DNA of 64,000 nucleotides, taken from Tetramitus jugosus (taxonomy: Eukaryota; Heterolobosea; Eutetramitea; Acrasida; Vahlkampfiidae). The translations under genes and the position numbers were made by a program. The stretch spans positions 434,001 through 498,000 of the forward strand of contig OW569346.1 in the NCBI GenBank assembly GCA_937625935.1. Direction: 5' to 3'. Shown piece after piece: positions 38,997 to 49,135 of the stretch. How positions within the stretch are numbered: position 1 is the stretch's first letter; each line of letters opens with the position of its first letter. A model generated the notes under the pieces. The model worked only from the letters and a program-made list of their open reading frames with translations, searched no databases and was not told the DNA's origin.

Positions 38997-39407
38997 ATGA
39001 GTGTTGTTCTTCTTTTGTTGGCAAGTGATGATGAACTCGATGTTTGTTCAAATACAAGAGTGAGGGGAAACTTCAACAGCGGGAAAATTGTAGGAGATTC
39101 GGAGGCGGGATTACGGAAAGAGCGCAAGATCTGACTAACTGCCTCTGAACAAGAGAGAATTGAAGGAGTGCCTTGGTGTAGTGTATCTACACCTGAATAT
39201 GAAGATATGGTGAAAGTATGTGAAATTCAGGAAAACTCCAGCTCAAACAGGTGAGAGTATTGGTTGTTGTTGTTTTTTGTGGGTGCTGGTTTTTTTTCGA
39301 GGCTTTTTTGGTTGTTTTTTTGGTCAACCAGGTACGAGGCGATCTGTGGTATCCGTGAAACTCGATTCCATCTGGATGCCCAACTTAGGACGTTGAATGA
39401 ACGATAA
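38997..39407 (+). CDS. Small three-exon gene, 87 residues, unknown family
   Basis: Exon 1 is 38997-39089, exon 2 39156-39250 and exon 3 39332-39407. Intron 1 (66 bp) starts GTAGGA and has a CTGACTAAC branch-point-like sequence 20 nt before its end. Intron 2 (81 bp) runs from GTGAGA through a T-rich tract to ACCAG. The spliced protein contains IEGVPWCSVSTPEYEDMVKV, then CEIQENSSSN, then RYEAICGIRETRFHLDAQLR and ends LNER at TAA. Exons 2 and 3 read well across the junction. The start and exon 1 are less sure, since the ATG follows a Gly/Val/Cys-like repeat frame. Four Cys residues are present. Family not recognised; a small organellar or complex subunit is possible. Confidence 0.42.
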
Positions 39408-39505
39408 TCTTATCATTGATATCCTTTGCAGTCATGCAGAGCGAATACAGGGAACCCCTTGTACTGTGACATGAAGATCGCTGTTCATCCATACAATACG
39501 AGGTT

Positions 39506-40429
39506 TCATTTCAACTTATCTTCATCACTATCTGAACCCTCATCATCTGTATAATCATCTGAAACTTCGTCTGAATACAATTCATACTGTTTTGCAGCTT
39601 CCTTCACCATTTCTATAAAGGTTTCGCTTCCAACCTGAATGGGCATCCCAAATGCAAAACGATCTGAGATTTGATCTTCCTCAATAGAAATTGGATACTG
39701 TACCACATTCTTTTCAACTAAGTTTCGATAGATGCTTGGGTCACTCAGTTGATATCTTTGGATAATCTTACTTGCACACATTGGGACATGAATCTGATCA
39801 TCCAATAACTGTATAGCCTTGTTTAATGCTAAAGACTCTGTTTCTTCATAGCCTCCGCGAATTGTAAAGGTGCCAGTTGTTGTATATCTACTTTCACTTA
39901 ACTGGATAGTATCTAATTGAATGGAAAGTGGAGAATTAGTCTCTAATGACATTCTTATGGTTGGAATAGTAGCAAAACATTCAAGATTCCGCTCAAATTC
40001 TTCCAAAGTGCGATAATCAGTTGAAAGGATATCATTCAACTTTCGTACAATTCTTTCTGTGTCGAACAAATCTTCAAAAATCAACATGCTAAATGTACCA
40101 ACACAAAATTGTGCTCCTACATATCTCAGTGTCCATCCATTAAGTCTCTTCTTCAACAACATATTCTTCTCAGCAAGTACTAAGTGGTCATCTTGTTTGA
40201 TGTCGTAGAATATATCTTGAAATTTGATGAATTGTCTGTTCATAGGGAAGAGTCTGATTAATGATTCAATAGTTTCCATGGATGCATAAAAGTGTACTCT
40301 TGTAATGGATACTTCATCTTTTGGTACGATTGCTCTAAACAACGTATCTATTGACACCTGCTTTTGAATTGATAGGATTGGTTCATAAGTCGTTTGGTGT
40401 TTATAATCGAGCGTTGAAACCTCAACCAT
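39506..40429 (-). CDS. CYTH/thiamine-triphosphatase-like protein, probably lacking the catalytic signature
   Basis: 307 residues from the ATG at 40429 (MVEVSTLDYKHQ); the frame is open to an ATG at 40555, but the extra 42 residues face coding-like sequence on the other strand. Segments that follow the CYTH tunnel fold are FQDIFYDIKQDDHLVLAEKN with LLKKRLNGWTLRYVG, FATIPTIRMSLE, LSIQLDTIQLSESRYTTTGT through EETESLALNKAIQLLDD, and ASKIIQRYQLSDPSIYRNLV, which resembles the end of ThTPase. The expected ExExK metal motif at the N-terminus is not seen; DEVSITRVHF occupies its place. The tail is acidic. I infer a divergent, maybe non-catalytic phosphate-binding protein. The family call is tentative. 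Confidence 0.45.
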   Translation of the reverse strand: MVEVSTLDYKHQTTYEPILSIQKQVSIDTLFRAIVPKDEVSITRVHFYASMETIESLIRLFPMNRQFIKFQDIFYDIKQDDHLVLAEKNMLLKKRLNGWTLRYVGAQFCVGTFSMLIFEDLFDTERIVRKLNDILSTDYRTLEEFERNLECFATIPTIRMSLETNSPLSIQLDTIQLSESRYTTTGTFTIRGGYEETESLALNKAIQLLDDQIHVPMCASKIIQRYQLSDPSIYRNLVEKNVVQYPISIEEDQISDRFAFGMPIQVGSETFIEMVKEAAKQYELYSDEVSDDYTDDEGSDSDEDKLK

Positions 40430-40468
40430 CTTCTCTGTTTTCGTTTTTGTCTCGCGTGCATAATTTGG

Positions 40469-40881
40469 TTGAGGCAGTACATCAACATTACTAAGCCCCT
40501 CATTAAAACAATAGATAAGATACATGCTATTCCAGCAAACCAAGTTTCGATTCATACACCAGCACTCGAGATTACATCAAAACTTATCAACCATTATCAA
40601 CAAAACGCAATTGCATACACAGCAATCACTGATACAGACAAGAACAATTAGAAACTGCAATTAAAAATGGAGATATCAAGTTTTGTCACAAATATGAAGG
40701 TTTTTGGGCAACAGAAACTGTGTTCAACAATGATAGGTATATTCTCATCCAAGATGATGTTGCAAAGGATGCCTTCTTACTGATTGGTTTCTATGCAGAA
40801 TCCAGTAAGACAGCATATCATCAATTCATTACCTCATTAGAGTATCTGCATAGAGAGATGGTCCCTATGTTGATTTTGTAA
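40469..40881 (+). pseudogene. Frameshifted gene relic
   Basis: Two protein-like frames overlap near 40640. The first reads IHAIPANQVSIHTPALEITS through YTAITDTDK and then hits a stop. The second reads EQLETAIKNGDIKFCHKYEG then FWATETVFNNDRYILIQDD and KDAFLLIGFYAESSKTAYHQ, ending at TAA 40879-40881. One missing A near GACAAGAACAATTAG would explain the break. No ATG precedes the first part. The family is not recognised. A sequencing error in a live gene is the main alternative. Confidence 0.38.
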
Positions 40882-41000
40882 AACAGCCTTGAATAATCAC
40901 TGAGAATGAAGTCACCAGTGTGTGAGTAAATGAATTAGAAACGATATCCTGTACACCCAATATCATATATCTGTTGTTGTGGTCCGCACAGAACAGAAAG

Positions 41001-41213
41001 ATGAATAAATCAATTGAATACAGTTTTGAATTGGCTTTACATACCAAGAATGTGCATTGGATACTGACACATGGTCTGTGGAACGCGGATGCCAAACAAG
41101 CCGGCAAAATGTTAAGGACAAAATCAAAACAAGAACATGATCGTGTACAAAATTGGTTTTTTTTTATTATTAAGAGTCAACAAGCTAACACGACAAAAAT
41201 GAAGTGTCAGTGA
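41001..41213 (+). other. Short open frame of uncertain status
   Basis: 70 codons from an ATG, reading MNKSIEYSFELALHTKNVHW then LTHGLWNADAKQAGKM, followed by a lysine-rich part and a poly-Phe stretch. It reads like protein at first but has no recognisable motif. It lies 120 bp past the frameshifted relic and could be a further fragment of it. The opposite strand is also open here (40865-41107). Confidence 0.2.
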
Positions 41214-41335
41214 GTTGGGTAGTAGTGGTACAGCTCATGCATTTTCAAAAATGAAAAATGGCAGAGGCATCTTGTCAATGGAAGTTGTGAATAATCGCAA
41301 TGACTCATTTTCGGAAAAACATCAATCACAATCAT

Positions 41336-41569
41336 TTACTCGGATTGAGCATTCTCGCCAAACATGGATGCGACTCTAATGTTGTTAATGATTTGAATGA
41401 CTGCTGAACCCACGACAACAAACAACAAGATGGCCAAAATGATTCCTCCTACTTGTGGGTTCTTTCCAGTCTCAGTAGCAGCCTTCTTCTTCTCTTCCAA
41501 AATTTTCTTGGTCACGTCAGGTTGGCTGTATGTCTTGTTCTTTTGTCTGAGGGTGCTTTGTGCTGGCAT
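41336..41569 (-). CDS. SERP1: RAMP4/SERP stress-associated ER protein
   Basis: 77 residues from the ATG at 41569 (MPAQSTLRQKNKTYSQ); a longer frame upstream is leader. The layout is that of RAMP4: a short basic cytosolic part, then a single C-terminal membrane anchor PQVGGIILAILLFVVVGSAV followed by IQIINNIR, very close to the animal GSAIFQIIQSIR. Such tail-anchored proteins sit at the Sec61 translocon and help nascent membrane proteins. The short acidic tail after the anchor is longer than in animals. Confidence 0.9.
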   Translation of the reverse strand: MPAQSTLRQKNKTYSQPDVTKKILEEKKKAATETGKNPQVGGIILAILLFVVVGSAVIQIINNIRVASMFGENAQSE

Positions 41570-41821
41570 TTTCTCGAGATGGTGTGTGAGTGGTGATTGA
41601 GTGTTGTTGTTGATTTGTAATGGTCTCTCTTTTTGGTGGTTTCGAAGTTGGGGGAAACAAGAAAAAACCATGCACTTTTTTCTCTGTTCGAATTTCCGCC
41701 GTCGGGATTCGGGAATATTCTTTGGCGTTTACAATGCCACGTAATCAGCCAGTTGCCAGTCTTGTTGTATTCCAAGGAGATTTCTAGGAGGTTTGTGTCT
41801 TGTCAATCCATCAGCATTGGA

Positions 41822-44476
41822 CTATATGGATGATAGAATACCAGAGTAGTCCTTCTTCATCTTTTCGAGATACTCCTGATTTTGGTAGACGAGAGTATCC
41901 CCAAACTTCCTTCTCAAAAGACGAGCCACCTCTTCACATTGCTTTCCGTACTTGCAAAATTGCTTGAATAGAATGTTTCTCTTCTCATCCATACGGATAG
42001 GGTTAGAGCCATCATTTCGTACTACCTGCGATACTTCTACGTCCAGGTCTGTTAGCTCCATCAGTGCCCTTTCGCGATTTGATATTGCTACTGCAGCATT
42101 CTTCCAAGCATTAAAAACTTCTGACAACCTTTTAGAATCTACTAGGTTGGTTTCTGAACTGTACTTGTTCAATAATTGAATTCGATACTCTGCCGGAATG
42201 ATTAGGTCATCAAACACGGACTCAAGTTCAGTCAGAGTTTTCTTGTTGGCTCTAACAATTTCCTTGGTGGATTCACGACTATTTCTTCTCTCTTTCTTCT
42301 TCCCAACTTGGGACTTTCGGATGTCAGTTGTCTTCCCTTGTGTAAAGTGGGACTTCTTGAAATGAAGATTTGTCTGAGAGACAGGCCGAATGTAGTGAAT
42401 CAAACGATCACTTTCATCCACTTTCTCAATGTTCAACTTCCTGTCGTCTCTTAACTCGAATGCCGACGAACTGGTTCGATTAGATAAACTTTCTCTCCTT
42501 TGATCATCATACTCTCGATAAGCACTACTCTTTGATCTTAATTTTTCAAAGTATCCTCGGGTAAATTCCTTTGAGGCGACTCTAGTGGTGTCTTCTAAAC
42601 TCTTCGGTATATCTTCTCTCGGCGTTCGAACACTGGAGTCACCAAGAATTTTCTTCCACTCTGAAGTTTTTAGGTGATCTGTGAAGTCTCGTAGTCCTCG
42701 CTTATCGATAATATTTCTCTCTCGAATATTCTTTGGGTGAAATTGTTCCATCGATCGATAAAGAACCTCTCTCTTCTTCGATTGTTTGTCTTCAATTCTC
42801 TTTTCCTCTAAATTCACGATATTGTTAAAGAAGAATCTGATAGAGTCGTCATGACACCTCAGATAGTTTACAATAATGTACAACAATCGCTTGTTCTGAG
42901 TTAAGATGTAGCTTTCCTGATAATTTTTAGATTTCTCGATGTTGTCCAGCAAATGTCGCTTCACAATTTGTTGGATCCTCGAATCATTACTGACTTGGGT
43001 ATATAGACCGACATAGTACTTTGCCAATAGTGTTAGGTGATTTTCGTTACTAACAACAAAAGGACAATCAAGTTCGAAAACCCAGAGGAACAATGTTTCA
43101 GCTCCCTTCATCCAAGTTTTCTTGAAATAATCAGTGGTTAGGTTGGGAGAGTTTTTCAAGGCTACTAGGAGATCATCCATGGCTCTCTGAACTGTCTTAT
43201 CTTCTTTTTTGTCAGAGGGTGTGATCATTCCCTGTGCTTGATCGAAACACTTACATAAGTGCAGGACATTTTTTTCAATAGAACTACACACTTCCTTCAT
43301 ATGTTCATCGAGTTCTTCAGTTAATTTCTCGGTTAGACCATCTATCTTCACTTTTCGTCGCTTCTTAGTTGGCTGGGCTTCGTCAATTCGATATCCCTCA
43401 ACATAATCATCGTCAATATGAGCAGGATCGCACAACTTCGATTCAGGTGGAATAGAAATACAAATACTATCTCTCGAATCATCGAGAGTGAGTTCGTTGG
43501 TAACAGTGGCTACAGCCTTAGTTTCTTTCTTTGGTTTCTTATTTGTTCTTGACTTAACAATTGATTTCTCCAGCAAACTGATCTCCGTCTGGGCTGATGT
43601 TCTTTCGAGCTTGGATATTTTATCTGCGGCCACTTGTTCTCGAAGATGTTGCGCAATAGTCGAGGGATGATTCTTAATTATCAGTTTCGATGGACTGATA
43701 CTCCTTCTGTTCAGCTCTTTGAGTAGTCCATCAGATCGTTTAGAATCATCCTGTCTAGCGATGCCATCTCTATTCGGGATGTTGTGTTGTTTGTCAGTAA
43801 TCTTTAACTGAAGAGGAACTAGTTCAATCTCTTCAGTGATAAAAGGATTCTTCGATGGGAGTGTGGATGGAACAAAAGCATCTGATAAAAGGGAAATAAT
43901 AACTTCTTCAAAATTTTCTCCCATTCTTTCCTTTCTTACTCTAAGGGTTGCCTTTCTGATTAAATCCGTGCTCTTGTTTCTTGACAAATCCAAGTTTTGT
44001 TTTGTTGGCTTAAAGAGAGCTACAGGATTCTTCGTTGGATTTTGGGCTCTGTGGATCAAAAAGCCAAGAGGATCAGTCAAACGTTGCCTAATTTCTTGTC
44101 TGTTTGATACTTCTTCTTCCTTTCTCTTCGATTGTCGTTCTCGAATTCTCTCCAACTTGGTTCGATCCACTCTATATCGAAGGAGGGTGTAAATCTGGAT
44201 TTGTCTCACTCACCTATATAACATTCTGCATAAAGATGACATACTTGGACAGAGCAGATCGCAATTTGTTTTGTATTCGTACTTCGTTGACTTCGGGGCT
44301 GAATATTCCCTTTTCATTCATATCTAAAAAGAAGAGATGTGTGACTGGGAAATGAGGAAGAAAAAGAAACAACAAAACAAATATCTACCTCTCAATTTTC
44401 CTTGATAATACTGAACCAGTTGATTCTGGTACTCCTCCATCGCTTCAGTAAGATGCGACGGAATATTGTTGGACAT
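41822..44476 (-). CDS. CCDC87: CCDC87-like coiled-coil protein, three exons
   Basis: 838 residues. Exon 1 is 44476-44389 (MSNNIPSHLTEAMEEYQNQL), exon 2 44323-44245, exon 3 44171-41822. Intron 1 (65 bp) is GTAGAT to TTTAG and intron 2 (73 bp) GTATGT to TATAG. Both joins keep the frame and give ALSK-VDRTKLERIRERQ. The protein is rich in Lys, Glu and Ser. The C-terminal block LLNKYSSETNLVDSKRLSEV through FNAWKNAAVAISNRERALME, and then EEVARLLRRKFGDTLVYQNQ with YLEKMKKD, follows the end of CCDC87 (KYSS, NAWERAL, RE.LL..L, FG..V...RRYLDKMK). CCDC87 is a sperm-tail protein in mammals, so a flagellar role is inferred. Confidence 0.65.
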
Positions 44477-44576
44477 GTCATCAGTGCAGAAAGAACATGC
44501 GTTGAGTCTGTTTTTCGTTATCCGGAGAAATCCAACAACTGTAGATAGAGAATCAAAATTTATTGTTGTGTTGAGA

Positions 44577-46973
44577 TTATATCATTTGATGATCCATTGG
44601 ATCCATCTCCACATGACCCATCTCTTCTATCTCCTCTTCTGGATCCTTTGGGAATCCAAGACGCTTTGTGGTAGGCAGCAAAACTACGAACCATGTCAGT
44701 AGAAGAACGGAGATAATCCAGCAGGAGAGCGTAATCACACCACTAAATGGTCCTAGCTGTTCGCACACATTGCTCCTGGATGATTTGTAGTAGTTTCCAA
44801 TATAGTTGCAATGTGCAATTCCCGTTACGTTATCAATCAAATCGTTCACCTTATCAATTGCATAATCCACGACAGACATTGCCGATTGAGCTACGTCATT
44901 AATGTTGCTTGGAACAGAATCGATTGCGCTCTGAATTGCCTTGATATGTTGATCATTGACTATGAGCGACTTGAGTTGATTCAATTCTGCCAAACAATGA
45001 TTAAGAGTGCTATTGAGCTCGAGAGTATCTTGTTTCAATGAATTTGTTTTGTTGATGACCTCATCTCTCGCGTCCTTGTAATCGAGGAGCAGTGCTCTTC
45101 GATCGTGGAAGAATGTTTGATTCGCAACGTAAGGTGAGGAAGCTGGATCCAAAGCAGTCACATTGTCGAGTGTCCAATACTCTCCTCCAAGTTTGGCTGA
45201 CTCTTGATTCAACTCATCCAGCTTTGGTTCCACAATTGATTCATCATAACCAAATCGAGTATAATTATCATACTGTGGATAAATTTCGTTCACATGCAAT
45301 TGAATGATCAGGAGATAATCTGTTGCATTCTGGAATGAAACTGTCACCAAATCATTCGTCTTATTATAAAAATCTGTAATGAAGGACGAAGCTTCTGATG
45401 TGAGAGAGCTAGCATTGAACGATTGAATCGTATTATTGATTTCTTTTCTTACTGGATCAATCAATCCAGTCACATTGAGGAAATCGGTTTCGAGGCCCGG
45501 TATCATATCCAAGATACTATCATTGCCGGAGCAGTACAGAATATCAAGGGCAATATCTGAAATGTTGCCCATGATAGCATCAGTGTTGAATTCACTAATT
45601 TGGAACATGTTGTTGGTGTCGAGAGTGGACATGAGCCTCCTAGCACTTGCAGTGTTGGTGCTGCTCGACTTACCCAGAATATACTTGTCGACCAGTGACT
45701 GACTTCGCTTCACAGCAGGTTCCACCTCTCTGCAAACATCAGTAAGAGCGATGAATAGGATCAAATGGAGCAAACCAATCACAATAAACAAAAATGGAAT
45801 GAAGAATGAGCAGCATGCCGTTAATCTTGGTGACCATCTCCACTGGCAACAAACACCAACGAGTCCAAATGCAAAAATGACAAAGATGACTGCAAGGAAT
45901 GTGATAAACACGGAAATACGCACGTTATCCACCACGTTGACATAGTAGAACACTTGGCCCATGATGTCTCTTCCCTTGTCAGTGTACTTTGTTACTTGGT
46001 TCAATGGCTCATTCACTGCACTCTTCACATCTGAGAATGATGATTGAATAGTGGATCTTGAGCCATTGACTTGTGTTTTCACTTGATCAATCAAGTCGTT
46101 CAAGGTTGTATAGGCACTGTTGATATTGGATTGTGCACTGTCCAAAGAGGTCAAAACATTGTTCAATTCTGTCGTGTACTCACCCAAATCTGGTACATCT
46201 TGTGACTGAGGAGACTCTTCCAGTCCACTGCCATTTTCAATTCGATGAATCAAAACGGTCATGTTCGAAAAATCACCTTGCAAGTGATTGAGCAAAGAAT
46301 TGGCATCTGTCACGTCTTGTTTCGCACCACCCAAAGAAGTGTCAATCGTTCGGATTGTTGAATTGAGACCGGCGAAGGAATCGACGACAGTGTCCAACTT
46401 TCCAAACACGTCATCGACAATGTGATCCGTGTTGTTGATGGATTGGATTCCATTGTCGATTCTGTCGAGGAAGGTGTTTGCTAGGCCGTTGGTGTCCTTC
46501 TCGACCTTTCTCAGCGTAGTCGTGAACAAGATGCAGAACAACATGACCAGTATCATCATTGCACTGAACACGACAAAAATACCGGCATTGGAAAGAATAG
46601 AGAGTCGAATCTGATTGGAAGAATATCCACCTAGTTTGGGCTTTGATCCACCACATACTTGACATGAGCATCGGCAACACCATATATAGAATGCTACATT
46701 GTAAATGACAAAGAAGAAGATTGCAAAAATGATGAGAACAATTGCAATGTAGATTCCATAGCCAGCCCATCCTAAACCATCATCCAACATTTGTGGATAG
46801 TGTCTTGTTGGTGTGGCACCTTGAGAGCATTGGACCATGGATGATGATGATGTTGATGCTGTTGGTCCAAAGTTACTTGTACTCATCATGATCATCACAA
46901 GGGCAATAATGCAGGTGAAGAGTAGGGACAGAGAGGTTGTCCATCGTTTTGTTGCTGTTATAGTCCTACTCAT
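44577..46973 (-). CDS. Prominin-family five-pass membrane glycoprotein
   Basis: 798 residues. A cleavable or first N-terminal hydrophobic segment is followed by TM1 (about residues 72-95). A Cys-rich cytosolic loop WCCRCSCQVCGG comes next, then TM2 (IFVVFSAMMILVMLFCILFT). A first large loop of about 190 residues has N-glycosylation sites. TM3 and TM4 are joined by a short loop, CCQWRWSPRLTACC. A second large loop of about 300 residues with many Asn-x-Ser/Thr sites precedes TM5 (SCWIISVLLLTWFVVLLP) and a short acidic tail. This order and the Cys-rich loop are the prominin (CD133) signature. Prominins bind cholesterol and shape membrane protrusions and cilia. CCDC87-like follows on the same strand after 100 bp. 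Confidence 0.8.
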   Translation of the reverse strand: MSRTITATKRWTTSLSLLFTCIIALVMIMMSTSNFGPTASTSSSSMVQCSQGATPTRHYPQMLDDGLGWAGYGIYIAIVLIIFAIFFFVIYNVAFYIWCCRCSCQVCGGSKPKLGGYSSNQIRLSILSNAGIFVVFSAMMILVMLFCILFTTTLRKVEKDTNGLANTFLDRIDNGIQSINNTDHIVDDVFGKLDTVVDSFAGLNSTIRTIDTSLGGAKQDVTDANSLLNHLQGDFSNMTVLIHRIENGSGLEESPQSQDVPDLGEYTTELNNVLTSLDSAQSNINSAYTTLNDLIDQVKTQVNGSRSTIQSSFSDVKSAVNEPLNQVTKYTDKGRDIMGQVFYYVNVVDNVRISVFITFLAVIFVIFAFGLVGVCCQWRWSPRLTACCSFFIPFLFIVIGLLHLILFIALTDVCREVEPAVKRSQSLVDKYILGKSSSTNTASARRLMSTLDTNNMFQISEFNTDAIMGNISDIALDILYCSGNDSILDMIPGLETDFLNVTGLIDPVRKEINNTIQSFNASSLTSEASSFITDFYNKTNDLVTVSFQNATDYLLIIQLHVNEIYPQYDNYTRFGYDESIVEPKLDELNQESAKLGGEYWTLDNVTALDPASSPYVANQTFFHDRRALLLDYKDARDEVINKTNSLKQDTLELNSTLNHCLAELNQLKSLIVNDQHIKAIQSAIDSVPSNINDVAQSAMSVVDYAIDKVNDLIDNVTGIAHCNYIGNYYKSSRSNVCEQLGPFSGVITLSCWIISVLLLTWFVVLLPTTKRLGFPKDPEEEIEEMGHVEMDPMDHQMI

Positions 46974-47460
46974 GTTGTTGTCAATCTTTTATACGGTTGT
47001 AGTGGTAGGCGGACTGTGATGTTCAGTGTGTCTCTCTTGTAACTTTGTGATGATGGGTGTTTTGTTTTTCAAAAAACCCAAAGAGAAATGGAAGAGAGGA
47101 CAGCGAAAGGAGGGTTGGGATGTATTTACTTGTTTTGTGTTTTGTGAGAGCATCCCTTGCAGAAGAAGAATGTGCAAGGAAGATGTGACGAAATGTCGGG
47201 TTGGAACTTGGACATTTGACGTCGGAGTCCTCAACGATTACGGTCGGTCCATTTTTAGTTAGTAGATCGGTTGATTTGATGACTCTTGGAGGACAACGGA
47301 CAACAAGATTCGAAGACAAGATGCCTGAGGAGTTCTCTCGCAGTGAGCGAGTGTTCATTTGATTCGGTTTTGTGGATAGAGAGCTTTCCAGCATATGTCC
47401 AATGGACAAATGCAGTTTGTTATTTGCTGATGGATGCATCACCATTCATTTGTTTCCAAG
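46974..47460. other. Intergenic region upstream of prominin
   Basis: About 490 bp between the prominin start and the carbonic anhydrase stop, both on the minus strand. A minus-strand frame of 140 codons (47023-47445) starts at an ATG but shows no motif or coding texture I trust. No RNA gene seen. Confidence 0.4.
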
Positions 47461-48693
47461 CTAATTGCGGTTCAACGGGTTTGGTGCCTCTTCTTCGTTG
47501 ACAAGCACTGTTGGCATGGCAGCAAAACGATGCGTTAGCGCAGGTATCACATACTTGTGCAACAACACGGAGATGAACAAAAGCGAGCTCACAGCGAATC
47601 CAATCGCTAAAATAGCAATGGCAACCTGCAGCTTGTATATCTGACTCCATGTCACAGTAATCGTCTCAGTTCCAGGTGGAACATACTGTCTCACAACTCT
47701 CTGGTTAATATCTTGGATGGGTCTGTTGTTTGCAATGTGGTGCGGCAAAATGGACATAAATCTTCTGAGTTGAGATCTGGAGACACTGAACACGCTGTTG
47801 ATTAGGATCCATGTGACAGATTCAGAACAAGGTGGAGTCGTCAATGATCCATCGTATGTGATATAGGGCAGAGAAGTACTATCACGCACCAATGACTCAA
47901 AGCTCAGATAATCATTGGTCGATGTATTCGAATAACAAAAGTCAATAAACTCGTTCAAGAAGGCTGAATCCTCATCTGTGGTCACCTTGAAGAAGAATCC
48001 AACGACTGCCAACGCACCTGTCGCAGTATTCTTGTGCACAAAGTGAATCTCCAGTGGATATGCAACACCATCAATGTGATGCTCCGATACTTCATGCGTA
48101 TGGAATTGAGTCATATAATATCGATTTGCTTCATCATTGGCGTCACTCGAAGAAGAGAGCTTTGGCAGAGGTCCTCCCGTCATGTACATTGTGTTTGGCT
48201 CCAGACTCGTCTGGCATGTTTCTCCGTTGAAGAACACTCGACCAAAACCTGATTTCCAGTGCAGCTTCAATGGCAAAAGCGTATCGTCTCTAACAGTGCC
48301 ATTCACCATTGTGTTGATATCGATTGGTGATTGATGAACTCCGTTGCCACACAATGGATATTGGATGGACCAATGTTGTGGGCCATTGGTGCACGGATCA
48401 TAGTTCCACTCTTGTGCACTCACAAGTGCAAGTTGTTGTTGCGCGTCAATGATCAAAAGCATGGCAATCATAACAACAATCAACCAAACAGTCAAACACT
48501 TGAGAGAGTGAAGACCATTGTGTGGTGTTGAGGATGATGATGATGTCAATCGAACACGTTGTTGAAGAAGATTTGGCATTGTTGAGTTGTCTGTGGAAGT
48601 ATATTGATCGTTGGGTGAAGCATGCGATGGCCCTGCAACAGTATTCTTCTTCTGTATTGTGTTTTGTTGGTGGTGTGGAGAAAAGCGCGACAT
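47461..48693 (-). CDS. Membrane-bound alpha-carbonic anhydrase
   Basis: 410 residues from the ATG at 48693; in-frame codons upstream begin only at GTG. A Ser/Gln-rich N-terminus precedes a signal-anchor (about residues 64-90, CLTVWLIVVMIAMLLIIDAQ). The catalytic domain starts EWNYDPCTNGPQHWSIQYP. It shows HQSPIDIN, the zinc ligands in QFHTHEVSEH and LEIHFVH, and LTTPPCSESVTW with the gatekeeper Thr. A second hydrophobic segment near residues 355-380 (AIAILAIGFAVSSLLFISVL) anchors the C-terminus. Two cysteines (CGNG and CSES) probably form the usual disulfide. It hydrates CO2 on the cell surface or in an endomembrane lumen. Glu after the second zinc His replaces the usual Trp. Confidence 0.92.
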   Translation of the reverse strand: MSRFSPHHQQNTIQKKNTVAGPSHASPNDQYTSTDNSTMPNLLQQRVRLTSSSSSTPHNGLHSLKCLTVWLIVVMIAMLLIIDAQQQLALVSAQEWNYDPCTNGPQHWSIQYPLCGNGVHQSPIDINTMVNGTVRDDTLLPLKLHWKSGFGRVFFNGETCQTSLEPNTMYMTGGPLPKLSSSSDANDEANRYYMTQFHTHEVSEHHIDGVAYPLEIHFVHKNTATGALAVVGFFFKVTTDEDSAFLNEFIDFCYSNTSTNDYLSFESLVRDSTSLPYITYDGSLTTPPCSESVTWILINSVFSVSRSQLRRFMSILPHHIANNRPIQDINQRVVRQYVPPGTETITVTWSQIYKLQVAIAILAIGFAVSSLLFISVLLHKYVIPALTHRFAAMPTVLVNEEEAPNPLNRN

Positions 48694-49135
48694 CTCCTGA
48701 AAGCTTTTTATTCTCCTCGTGAATCTTTTGAAGAGTTGGATATTTGTCCGCTCACAACCTGGTGGTGGAAGAACAAACACAGCATTTAGATCTCAATCAA
48801 TGGATATTCTAACGAACGTATGTACGTAGGTCAGAATCAATCAACGACCCAGCAATCAATGGGTCAAGAACTTTACGATCACCGGAATAAGATTGAAGGA
48901 TACAATTATCAATTGGATTTCGAGGATGTTCTTGTACTTCGATCCATTGTTTTGACCTAAGCAAGCCCTGAATCGAGTCAGTGGTTGTCCACCATATGTA
49001 TGTGAATTGATACAATTCTGAAACACCGAAGTGTCCACCTCTGAATCAGAATGTTCGGCTCAAGAATCGGGAAATCTCCACCCTTTGATTCTGCGCAACA
49101 AAACATCAAAAAAACAACAAAAAGCTCAGGTCCAC
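48694..49135. other. Divergent promoter region, carbonic anhydrase and DHYC protein
   Basis: About 440 bp. The open frame from 49031 that joins the DHYC gene begins at GTG and its first 35 residues look like an A-rich leader. Nothing else recognised. Confidence 0.45.

Noticed and set aside
47023-47445. Minus-strand ATG frame of 140 codons upstream of prominin
   Set aside because: No motif, no family pattern, and it sits in the expected promoter and leader region.
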